From CAYRIF01 sp964424205 (GTDB lineage: Bacteria > Bacteroidota > Bacteroidia > Cytophagales > Cyclobacteriaceae): a DNA stretch of 20,654 nucleotides. Location of the stretch: positions 1 to 20,654 of the forward strand of contig CAYRIF010000024.1 in NCBI GenBank assembly GCA_964424205.1. Reading direction: 5' to 3'. Position 1 is the first letter of the stretch; each line of letters opens with the position of its first letter. Positions 1-7,643 of this stretch are shown one piece after another. The notes under the pieces are model-generated. The model had not been told where the DNA came from, searched no databases, and saw only the letters and a program-made list of their open reading frames with translations. The position numbers and the translations under genes were made by a program.

Positions 1-163
1 AGATTTTAAATTTATAACAATTCTTTGATTAATTCAATCATACAAACCTAAGGTAAGTATCGGGATTGCGGCTACACGAAGCTAATCGCATGAATAATGT
101 GTTTTATATAAAATAGCCAAACAATAAAGTTTAAAAATAGTGCGAAAAATCACCAACATCTAG

Positions 164-171
164 TATTTTTG
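164..171 (+). promoter_or_regulatory. candidate -7 promoter box for the T9SS gene
   Basis: TATTTTTG matches the Bacteroidota -7 consensus TAnnTTTG at every fixed position. No clear -33 TTTG lies 19-21 bases upstream, so the call is tentative. If used, transcription would start near 176-180 and leave a leader of about 125 bases before the ATG at 306, which would contain the half-site cluster at 229-266. Confidence 0.3.
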
Positions 172-228
172 TACTCAAACTGAGGCACTACTATTTTTAT
201 TGATTTTATACTACTATTCCATTGATAT

Positions 229-266
229 TTGACGTTCAAAGCAACGTCCTTGAGAGGTTAAACGTC
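229..266. promoter_or_regulatory. cluster of GACGTT/AACGTC half-sites
   Basis: GACGTT occurs at 231-236 and its reverse complement AACGTC at 243-248 and again at 261-266. The first site is centred in a small inverted repeat, TTTGA-CGT-TCAAA. The spacing and position in the leader of the secreted-protein gene could mark a regulator site or RNA hairpin. No bound factor can be named. Confidence 0.25.
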
Positions 267-305
267 ATTGTATAGATGGAAACTGTTTAAACAAAAATTA
301 CCCCG

Positions 306-3230
306 ATGCTGACAAAAATTATAAAGGTTACATTTCTGCTTGTTTTTTCAACCATGGGTGTATTTGCACAGCTTACACCAGAAACACCCTCTTTAGATGG
401 CAAGGCTGTTTCTCCCTATCAAATTGATTTAGAATGGAAACAAGACGGTACTAATTTTGATGAATTTATTTTACAAAGAAAAACAGAAACTGATTTTGGA
501 TATAAGACAATTGAAACGTTTGGAAAAAGCATTCGGAACTATTCTGATAAAGACTTAACACCAAAAACCACCTATTACTACCGCATAAAAGCACGTAATT
601 TTACTTTTTTTGGCACTTTTGATTCTAATTGGTCTAATGAAATCAAAGCAACTACCTTTTCTGAAGGACCAGAAAGACCTACCGCATTAGAAGCGAATGC
701 TGTCTCCCAAACAAGTATTAAAATTACCTGGAAAGATAATTCAAATGACGAAGACAAGTTTGTAATTCATAGGTCAAAGATTAATCAAAATAACTATACC
801 GAAATTACAAGTGTCAATAGCAATACAACTTCTTATACTGATAATGGACTACAATCAAGCACCCGATATCATTATAAAGTATTCGCCAGTAATAGTGATG
901 GAAACAGTAGTTTCTCAAACTCCGCCAACGACAAAACTTGGCAATATCCGCCAACGCTAGATGATATTCCTGACCCTGCAGCAATTCCTAAAAATGCACC
1001 CACACAAACAATCAATTTAAGTGGTATCACTGCTGGAGGATCTGAAAATCAGACTATGACAGTAACAGCAGTCTCTAGCAATACATCGTTAATTGGCAAC
1101 CCAACTGTAAGTTATACCTCTGCAAATAAAACTGGGAGCTTGAGTTTTAAACCAAAAGCTGACCAAACTGGTACGGCAACGATTACTGTGACGGTCACAG
1201 ACAATGGGGCTTCACAATCGCCAAATGTCAATAAAACAAGTAAAGCATTTAGTGTAATTGTAAGCAATGAACTTCCAGACTTAGATTTTAGCGAAGTAAT
1301 TGTAGACCGTGAAATTGCAGGGTTTGGACAAAAAATAAGGGTTCAATCATTTATTAAAAATATAGGGGTAAAACCTTCGTCTGCATCTGTTCTTAAATAT
1401 TTTCTTTCGACAAATAATACATATAGTAGTGATGACAAACCATTTGCTAGTTTTTCTGAAATATCAGCACTTGCAGTAAATCAAGAAAAAGCATTTGAAG
1501 ACTTCATCACCATGCCTGGAGAAAGCATTGGAGAAGGCATCTTTTATATCATTTTCTTTGCAGATGCAAACAAGCAGGTTTCTGAAAAGAATGAAAAAAA
1601 CAACATCAAAGCAGTAAAAATAGCATTGACCCATGACATTCCGCCTGTCATTACAAAGATGGAATTTCCAGAATTTGTTGATGCCGAAAATGACAAAGCA
1701 ACAATTAAAATTTCTGCTGAAGATGAAAGTGGAATTACCAAAGTGAATTTCATATTCAGAGGCATCAGAAATCCGAACTGGGACACAACACTCGTTAATA
1801 AAACAGGAGAATACTATGCCGTTGAAGTGCCAAGTGCCAAATTTGATGCAATAGGGTTAGAGTACTTTTTCGAAGTAATCGATGATGCGGGACTCAAAGC
1901 GATTAGCGAAACAAGCTATACGTATGTGAAATTCCCAAATGGTACTGATTTTCCTTCTTTAACTTTTGGAGATAGCGAAAATGACTATCAAATGATTTCA
2001 ATACCCCTTGTTCAGTATGACAACAAAATCTCATCAATTCTAAATGATGATTTAGGAAAGTATAACAAAAGAAAGTGGCGGATGTTTCATTATCAAAATA
2101 ATAAACTATCGGAAAATGGGAAGAATCTGAGCACAATGGAGCCAGGAAAGGGTTATTGGTTTATTGCCCGCAAAAAACACACCGTAGATACAGAGGCAGG
2201 CAATACTGTGCAGGTTCATCAGCAAAAATTATTTGAAATCACCTTAAAGCCAGGATGGAATCAAATTGGTAATCCGTATAATTTTGATATCGCTTGGGCA
2301 GATGTATTAGAAGAAAATGGGTTCCCCAGTGGACTAAGTGCCCTCAGAACTTATGAAAAGGGGTATAAAAGTCCACTAATACTAAAAAAATTTCAGGGAG
2401 CATTTATCAATGCAACCGAGGAGATAACACTAAAAATTCCCTTGCTAGACCACACAAAAAGAAGAATAAGTAGCAATGGTAGAATTGCAAGCAGCCAATC
2501 ACCAAGTAATGTTTGGGAAGTTGATTTAACACTCAAGTCAGGAAATACAACCCACCAAATCAATGGCTTTGGCATGAATAGTAGTGCCAATTTAGGTCAG
2601 GATGAATACGATGAAATCAATCTACCCAATTTCGGATTTGTAGATGACGTAGCGCTCTCATTCAGTAATCAATTATCCAAAGACATCGTCCCTGTAGCAG
2701 AAAATCACATTTGGAATTTTGAATTAGACAATAATGGGAGTGGACGATACATCGAGTTATCATGGAATATGGAAAATTCAGACATTGACAATGAGCTTTA
2801 CCTCTATGACATCGCTAAAGAACAGGTGATCAATATGAATAATCGCTCAAACTACTGGGCTAAAACTGGCAGCTCTAAAAGCTTCAAGATTTTCTATGGC
2901 AGTCAATCTTTTATTGATGAGCATCTAAAACCTCAAAAAATATTATTGGGCAATGCTTATCCAAATCCATTTAATGCTACCACTGCGATCCCGCTTGCCT
3001 TACAAGCATCTGACACACCCTACTTTGTAGAAATAAACATTTTCAATAGTATAGGACAACAAATTAGTACAATTACTAGCCAAAACTATGATGAAGGCTT
3101 TCATGAAATCAAATGGGGAGGTACTGACCATTTTGGCAATAGGGTAAAACCAGGTTTGTATATTTATAAACTGAATGTGCAAAATAAGTCAAACAACACC
3201 TCACAGATTGGTAGGGTGGTTTTGAAGTAG
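306..3230 (+). CDS. secreted multidomain protein with T9SS C-terminal sorting domain
   Basis: A 974-residue protein with a signal peptide (residues 1-21, ending FAQ). Two fibronectin type III-like domains follow (about 23-117 and 122-212). About 215-320 is an Ig/cadherin-like repeat of the kind found in large bacterial adhesins. About 322-440 resembles CARDB, and about 445-545 is another Ig-like domain. The last 97 residues (878-974) hold the YPNPFN start, the FGNRVKPGLYIYKL block and the terminal lysine typical of type A T9SS sorting domains. It is therefore expected to cross the outer membrane through the type IX system and stay at the surface or be released. About 555-870 has short YWF and GWNQIGNPY motifs that I recognise only as a recurring segment before such tails. 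No catalytic domain is visible, so an adhesin or structural role is inferred, not shown. Confidence 0.88.
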   Translation: MLTKIIKVTFLLVFSTMGVFAQLTPETPSLDGKAVSPYQIDLEWKQDGTNFDEFILQRKTETDFGYKTIETFGKSIRNYSDKDLTPKTTYYYRIKARNFTFFGTFDSNWSNEIKATTFSEGPERPTALEANAVSQTSIKITWKDNSNDEDKFVIHRSKINQNNYTEITSVNSNTTSYTDNGLQSSTRYHYKVFASNSDGNSSFSNSANDKTWQYPPTLDDIPDPAAIPKNAPTQTINLSGITAGGSENQTMTVTAVSSNTSLIGNPTVSYTSANKTGSLSFKPKADQTGTATITVTVTDNGASQSPNVNKTSKAFSVIVSNELPDLDFSEVIVDREIAGFGQKIRVQSFIKNIGVKPSSASVLKYFLSTNNTYSSDDKPFASFSEISALAVNQEKAFEDFITMPGESIGEGIFYIIFFADANKQVSEKNEKNNIKAVKIALTHDIPPVITKMEFPEFVDAENDKATIKISAEDESGITKVNFIFRGIRNPNWDTTLVNKTGEYYAVEVPSAKFDAIGLEYFFEVIDDAGLKAISETSYTYVKFPNGTDFPSLTFGDSENDYQMISIPLVQYDNKISSILNDDLGKYNKRKWRMFHYQNNKLSENGKNLSTMEPGKGYWFIARKKHTVDTEAGNTVQVHQQKLFEITLKPGWNQIGNPYNFDIAWADVLEENGFPSGLSALRTYEKGYKSPLILKKFQGAFINATEEITLKIPLLDHTKRRISSNGRIASSQSPSNVWEVDLTLKSGNTTHQINGFGMNSSANLGQDEYDEINLPNFGFVDDVALSFSNQLSKDIVPVAENHIWNFELDNNGSGRYIELSWNMENSDIDNELYLYDIAKEQVINMNNRSNYWAKTGSSKSFKIFYGSQSFIDEHLKPQKILLGNAYPNPFNATTAIPLALQASDTPYFVEINIFNSIGQQISTITSQNYDEGFHEIKWGGTDHFGNRVKPGLYIYKLNVQNKSNNTSQIGRVVLK

Positions 3231-3249
3231 AAAAAATATTATTCTAATC

Positions 3250-3298
3250 TGAAACATAAAAGTTTCAAAATAGCCAGCTATCGCATCCTCTTTGATGC
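3250..3298. terminator. possible bidirectional terminator between convergent genes
   Basis: Three small hairpins lie in the gap between the convergent T9SS and methyltransferase genes: TGAAAC/GTTTCA at 3250-3267, TAGC/GCTA at 3271-3280, and GCATC/GATGC with a 6-base loop at 3283-3298. None has a long U-tract on either strand. The terminator role is inferred mainly from position. Confidence 0.25.
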
Positions 3299-3339
3299 CT
3301 CAAATCTCACATTCTCCTTACTTTCCGTGGATTAAATTT

Positions 3340-3963
3340 CTAGTTTAACTCAGGTTTCTTAGTAAAAACTCCTTCATACCATGGCAATCCCATGTCATAG
3401 TATTTTTCATAAATTGGCACAAAACCAGCGGCTTTAACTAGCTTATCTGTATCACGGTTTAGATGACAACCGTCACCTGCCACTTTCCAAGCAGGGGTAA
3501 AAAAATCAAATACCTTCCCTTTCAAGCTAGTTTTAGGACGAATATGTTCAATTAACACTAGTTTCCCAGATGGTTTCAACCATCTTGAAAAGTTCTCTAT
3601 GGCCAATTCAACATTTGGCACTGTACATAAAACAAGGGTACTCACCACTGCATCAAGGCTTTCTGGGGCAATTACCTCCTCTACAGCCTGTGCATTCACA
3701 CCTTCCTCTATAATTCTAATATTACTACCTTCCGGGATTTTCACTCTTGCTCTTTTTGCCATATCTACAGAGGGCTCAACAGCTATCACTTCTGTATTCT
3801 TCCCATAAAATTGAAAATTTATTCCCGTCCCCGCACCAACTTCTAATATCTTTCCTTCTAAATCTGCAATTAGCCCTTTTCTTTTTTTTGAAAGCTTCCG
3901 CTCAAACTGTCCCATAAAAGGATCATAAATTGCTGCGAAAAATTTTTGATATAGTTTTCCCAT
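3340..3963 (-). CDS. METTL7-like class I SAM-dependent methyltransferase
   Basis: A 207-residue class I methyltransferase. Motif I is LEVGAGTG (residues 40-47), an acidic residue closes strand 2 (E63), and VVSTLVLCTV (106-115) and IEHIRP (138-143) match later core motifs. The blocks TLVLCTV, IEHI, TPAWK and DGCHLNRDT closely follow, from memory, the animal METTL7/TMT1 proteins (TLVLCSV, EHV, DPAW, DGCNLTR), which methylate thiols. UbiE-type enzymes share the fold but not the DGCxLxR block as I recall it. The N-terminal segment lacks a clear membrane anchor, unlike METTL7, so the protein is probably cytosolic or peripheral. The substrate is unknown; a small thiol is one guess. It stands alone on the minus strand, convergent with the T9SS gene, with a 92-base gap after the upstream TlpA gene. 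ATG start at 3963. Confidence 0.85.
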   Translation of the reverse strand: MGKLYQKFFAAIYDPFMGQFERKLSKKRKGLIADLEGKILEVGAGTGINFQFYGKNTEVIAVEPSVDMAKRARVKIPEGSNIRIIEEGVNAQAVEEVIAPESLDAVVSTLVLCTVPNVELAIENFSRWLKPSGKLVLIEHIRPKTSLKGKVFDFFTPAWKVAGDGCHLNRDTDKLVKAAGFVPIYEKYYDMGLPWYEGVFTKKPELN

Positions 3964-4055
3964 GTGTTTTTATAAGACCTAAGATTTGATGACATAAAAG
4001 ATAAGACTAGGCGTAATCATACCCTCCACATTACTTTACATCATGTCCTTGAATC

Positions 4056-5180
4056 TTAATTTTCAAATATCTCTGCTAATTTAGCCTCTAATGCCGCTCC
4101 TCTTAAGTTCTTGGCAATTATTTTTCCTTCTTTGTCTATGAGTACCGTAGCAGGAATTCCAGTAATGCCATATGCCGCTGCAGCGACAGAATTGAAGTAT
4201 TGCAAATCTGAAACTTGCGTCCAAATAAGTCCATCCTTTGCTATTGCCGCCACCCACTTTTCTTTAGTCTTATCGAGCGAAACACCATATACCTCAAAAC
4301 CTTTATCATGGTACTTATTATATGCTTTTACTACATTTGGGTTTTCGGCACGACAAGGTCTGCACCAAGCTGCCCAAAAGTCAATCATCACATAATTTCC
4401 TCTCAGTGAAGATAATTTGACATTGTTTCCATCAGGTGTTGGCAAATCAATTTCAGGTGCCATTGATCCGATAGCAGTAACACTTAATTTATCTATCTGT
4501 GAGATAAATTGCGCTGCCATTTTGTTGTCAGGTGCTTCCTTCCTGAATTTATCCGCCAATTCTTTTAAGAATTCTACATCTTCACTTGGGTCAAGTAGTT
4601 GTGTCGCAAGAATCGCCGCAACTGATGTTCCCATATCCGATATTTTTGTTTTGACAACCTCCCTAATACTTCTCTGCTTATCCATGACTATCGCTTGCAA
4701 AGAATCAACCGCTTGTTGATTACCTGCTTGTTGCGCTTGCATCAACTGTGGCATAAACTGCTGTCCATAATTCTGCATCTCTGCCGCAGTTTTTTGAATA
4801 TCCATAAAATCATCCGTATCCTTCGAGCCTATTACCTCAAAACCATTTTCAAAATCTTTCCCTACATTCACAGTAATATCTTCGTCTGTCGGATTTAGAA
4901 TGAAAAATACAGCTTGCTTTTCATATAATTTCAATCGATATAGATTTGATTCAGGCACCTCATATGCGATATGAAAAGTACTATCTACCTCCAATGTGAC
5001 AGTATCTACAACTTTAAAATCATTTTCGTTAAGTGCTTCTAAAACAATAACGCCTGTTTTTTCGGGGTTTTCAATTTTACCAGAAATTCTAACTCCTTTT
5101 TCTCTAACACTAGAAGCAGTATCACAGGAAAACCCAATAAAGATAATCCCTATAGCTATTAATATATTTCTTAGTTTCAT
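4056..5180 (-). CDS. TlpA/ResA-like thioredoxin lipoprotein with DUF4369 N-domain
   Basis: A 374-residue periplasmic-facing lipoprotein. The signal peptide ends in a lipobox (IGFSC) with the lipid-carrying cysteine at residue 19. A DUF4369-like beta domain follows (about 30-125), then a helical, Gln-rich linker (about 130-230), then an AhpC/TSA-thioredoxin domain (about 240-374). That domain has the redox motif WCRPC (Cys273 and Cys276) and the cis-proline loop GIPA (343). It is expected to reduce disulfides in envelope proteins or apocytochromes. Bacteroidota carry many such paralogues, so the partner cannot be named. The frame extends upstream to a TTG at 5198, but the ATG at 5180 gives a normal lipoprotein signal and is preferred. 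It lies 64 bases downstream of gatB on the same strand and could be cotranscribed. Confidence 0.9.
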   Translation of the reverse strand: MKLRNILIAIGIIFIGFSCDTASSVREKGVRISGKIENPEKTGVIVLEALNENDFKVVDTVTLEVDSTFHIAYEVPESNLYRLKLYEKQAVFFILNPTDEDITVNVGKDFENGFEVIGSKDTDDFMDIQKTAAEMQNYGQQFMPQLMQAQQAGNQQAVDSLQAIVMDKQRSIREVVKTKISDMGTSVAAILATQLLDPSEDVEFLKELADKFRKEAPDNKMAAQFISQIDKLSVTAIGSMAPEIDLPTPDGNNVKLSSLRGNYVMIDFWAAWCRPCRAENPNVVKAYNKYHDKGFEVYGVSLDKTKEKWVAAIAKDGLIWTQVSDLQYFNSVAAAAYGITGIPATVLIDKEGKIIAKNLRGAALEAKLAEIFEN

Positions 5181-5244
5181 TTTATATTTTTTTTTCAAAT
5201 TTAGTTAAGATTCTTGTTTCTGCCTTATATTTAAATGGTAATTT

Positions 5245-6705
5245 TTATTCTATTATGCAGGAATCAAGCGACTTGCGTAAAAGTTCATTTGTTGTCTTAG
5301 GATCTACCTTCCCGTCACACCTTTGCATTACTTGTCCCATAAACATCCCTATCAATCCCTTTTTTCCTTTTTTATATGCCAATACTTTATCCGGAAATTT
5401 CGCCAACACCTCATCAATAAATGGCTGAATGACCTCTCCGCCTCCTTCCTGAATAAGATTCATTTCTTTAGCAACTTGCGCAGCAGATACCTTCCTGTTT
5501 TTCAACAACGCTGGGAATATTTTTTGCGAAGCCATGGAAAAACTCACTTTCCCGTCAGCTATCAAATCAATCAACATAGCTAAACGGTGAGGTGTTAAGT
5601 CAAGTTGCGTAATTGAGTGATTTTCTTCATTCAGATATGACTTAACTGGTCCCATTAACCAGTTGGAAGCTGCTTTATAGTGTACCGTACTTTTACATAT
5701 TTCTTCGAAATACACTGCCAATGCTCGTTCCTCTGTCAGCAATGTGGCATCATATTCAGGCAATTTATACTGCGATACAAATTTTTTGAAAAGAGCTTTG
5801 GGTAACGTTGGCATAGCAGATTCAATCTCAGCCAATTGCGCTTCAGAAATAATTACAGGACTTAAATCAGGATCAGGAAAATACCGGTAATCATTTAGCG
5901 TCTCCTTGGTTCGCATACTTGCTGTCGTTCCATTATCTGCATCAAATAGTCTTGTTTCAGAGATAATCACATTTCCCATTTCCACTTCCCCAATTTGCCG
6001 AATAACCTCATAGTCAATGGCTCTTTTCACATTCCTCATTGAGTTCATATTCTTAATCTCCACCTTGCTACCCAACTCCTTAGCATCCAGCAGCATCACC
6101 GAAATATTAGCATCGCAACGCATAGAGCCTTCTTCCATATTGCCGTCACAAATTTCCAAATACTTCACCAATTTTCTTACTTCATATAAAAATTGAAAGG
6201 CCTCTTCCGAAGACCTCAAGACAGGTTCTGTCACAATCTCAATCAATGGCATGCCTGCCCTATTCAAGTCAACCAATGAATTTTTCTTAGCATGAATCAA
6301 CTTACCTGCATCTGCTTCTAAGTGAATTCTATTCAATATAATCGCTCGCTCCGCCCCTGCTACTTTTACCATTACCTGACCACCGATACAAATCGGTGTC
6401 CTATCTTGCGTAATTTGATAACCACTCGGCAAATCTGGATAAGTATAATTTTTTCGGTCAAAAACCATCTCCCTACTGATTTTAGAACCACATGCCAAGC
6501 CCATTTTTATGGCATATTCTAATACTTTTTTATTAAGCTTTGGCAATGTTCCAGGGTGCGCTAACGTAATAGTACTAATGTTTGTATTGGGTGCAGCACC
6601 ATAAGTGGTATGGTCTGCTGCAAATATTTTACTCTCCGTTGCTAATTGCGCATGGACTTCCAGTCCCACCACCACTTTGTATTTATTTCTGATTTCTGAT
6701 TTCAC
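5245..6705 (-). CDS. gatB: Asp-tRNA(Asn)/Glu-tRNA(Gln) amidotransferase subunit B
   Basis: A 486-residue protein of the usual GatB length. It has the family opening VVVGLEVHAQL (residues 11-21), HPGTLPKLN (50-58), the block FDRKNYTYPDLPSGYQITQ (82-100) and the RCDANISV core. The C-terminal third is the helical GatB/YqeY tail domain that contacts tRNA. With GatA and GatC it converts misacylated Glu-tRNA(Gln) and Asp-tRNA(Asn) to the amidated forms in the cytosol; gatA and gatC are not in this window. The start is a GTG at 6705. No in-frame ATG precedes the conserved domain, and the GTG gives a standard short N-terminus. It starts 9 bases after the alpha/beta hydrolase stop codon, so the two are almost certainly cotranscribed, probably with alaS. 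Confidence 0.96.
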   Translation of the reverse strand: MKSEIRNKYKVVVGLEVHAQLATESKIFAADHTTYGAAPNTNISTITLAHPGTLPKLNKKVLEYAIKMGLACGSKISREMVFDRKNYTYPDLPSGYQITQDRTPICIGGQVMVKVAGAERAIILNRIHLEADAGKLIHAKKNSLVDLNRAGMPLIEIVTEPVLRSSEEAFQFLYEVRKLVKYLEICDGNMEEGSMRCDANISVMLLDAKELGSKVEIKNMNSMRNVKRAIDYEVIRQIGEVEMGNVIISETRLFDADNGTTASMRTKETLNDYRYFPDPDLSPVIISEAQLAEIESAMPTLPKALFKKFVSQYKLPEYDATLLTEERALAVYFEEICKSTVHYKAASNWLMGPVKSYLNEENHSITQLDLTPHRLAMLIDLIADGKVSFSMASQKIFPALLKNRKVSAAQVAKEMNLIQEGGGEVIQPFIDEVLAKFPDKVLAYKKGKKGLIGMFMGQVMQRCDGKVDPKTTNELLRKSLDSCIIE

Positions 6706-6714
6706 TTTACCGTT

Positions 6715-7620
6715 TTATACTTCTTTAATAATATTTCCCAATGCTTCTGCCTTTTCATATTGCACATAATGCGCCGAATTTTCAAAGATAACCAATTTTG
6801 AATTTGGAATGACATCGTGTGCTTTTTTAGCATCGTCTAGGATTGTTTTTCTATCTTCACCACCCACCACAATCGTCACCGGAATTTTTATTGCTGCAAA
6901 CTTGGAACTGATGTTCTCTAGATTTTCTTGCACGTCCACAATTTCCTTTGACATCGTATAAATCACCTTTGGCTGTACCCATATTTTTTTTCTAAAGTAA
7001 AGAAAGTCATTTGAAATTTTATCCCGCTTTCCATTAAATAATTCTACAATTACCTGCGTCATCATTTTCGAGCCAACAGTTTTAGCCAGCAACACACAGA
7101 AACCTTTTCCTAGCAATGGTATGGAAGTTAGCTTCAACATTCCTTTTACTTCAATATCATAAAGTGGCGCGGCAACTAGCATACAAGATTTGATTTTAGG
7201 ATTTGGATTTACTGCTAAGTATGCACCGATCAGTCCGCCATAGGAATGTCCCACCAATACCACATTATCAAGTGCCAGTTTCTCTATTATTTCATGAATC
7301 ACATGGGCATTTTCCCCCAGCGAATAATCAACCTGATGGGCAGTACTGTAACCATGTCCCGGTCTATCAAAAGCAGTAACGCAATAATCATTTGACAAAA
7401 AATCAATCAGCGACTGCCAGTCTTCTAGCGAACCCGGCACACCATGAACTAGCAAAACATTCCTTCCTTTGCCCTTCTGAATATAGCGGATTTGCTCACC
7501 ATTTATTTCAATAAATTCACCAAGACTTGCTTCGTCAGGCCGAAAATTTCCCATACCCAATCCTCCTAAAACAATGAGCAGTACCAAAAAAATCAAAACA
7601 AATTCCATTAATCCAATCAT
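6715..7620 (-). CDS. membrane-anchored alpha/beta hydrolase
   Basis: A 301-residue alpha/beta hydrolase. An N-terminal hydrophobic helix (residues 3-22) would anchor it in the inner membrane or act as an uncleaved signal. The oxyanion-hole HG is at 59-60, the nucleophile elbow GHSYGG places Ser126, and the acid and base are probably Asp256 (GGEDR) and His284 (SAHYVQYE). FDRPGHGYS (84-92) is the usual loop after strand 4. The substrate cannot be told from sequence; epoxide hydrolases, lactonases and lipases share this layout. It sits between alaS (23-base gap) and gatB (9-base gap), a position suggesting cotranscription with translation genes, not a known functional link. ATG start at 7620. 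Confidence 0.88.
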   Translation of the reverse strand: MIGLMEFVLIFLVLLIVLGGLGMGNFRPDEASLGEFIEINGEQIRYIQKGKGRNVLLVHGVPGSLEDWQSLIDFLSNDYCVTAFDRPGHGYSTAHQVDYSLGENAHVIHEIIEKLALDNVVLVGHSYGGLIGAYLAVNPNPKIKSCMLVAAPLYDIEVKGMLKLTSIPLLGKGFCVLLAKTVGSKMMTQVIVELFNGKRDKISNDFLYFRKKIWVQPKVIYTMSKEIVDVQENLENISSKFAAIKIPVTIVVGGEDRKTILDDAKKAHDVIPNSKLVIFENSAHYVQYEKAEALGNIIKEV

Positions 7621-7643
7621 AATTTCTACAGTAAAACTAAATA

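Larger units (their letters stand above)
1..305. other. non-coding leader region before T9SS gene
   Basis: No convincing gene is visible in either strand of this AT-rich stretch. It holds a match to the Bacteroidota -7 promoter box at 164-171 and a cluster of GACGTT/AACGTC half-sites at 231-266. The 5' portion (about 1-130) contains no tRNA-like fold or recognisable protein end that I can identify. Confidence 0.5.

Noticed and set aside
1544..2590. Minus-strand open frames inside the T9SS gene
   Set aside because: They are short, hydrophobic or cysteine-rich shadows of a clear plus-strand coding region.
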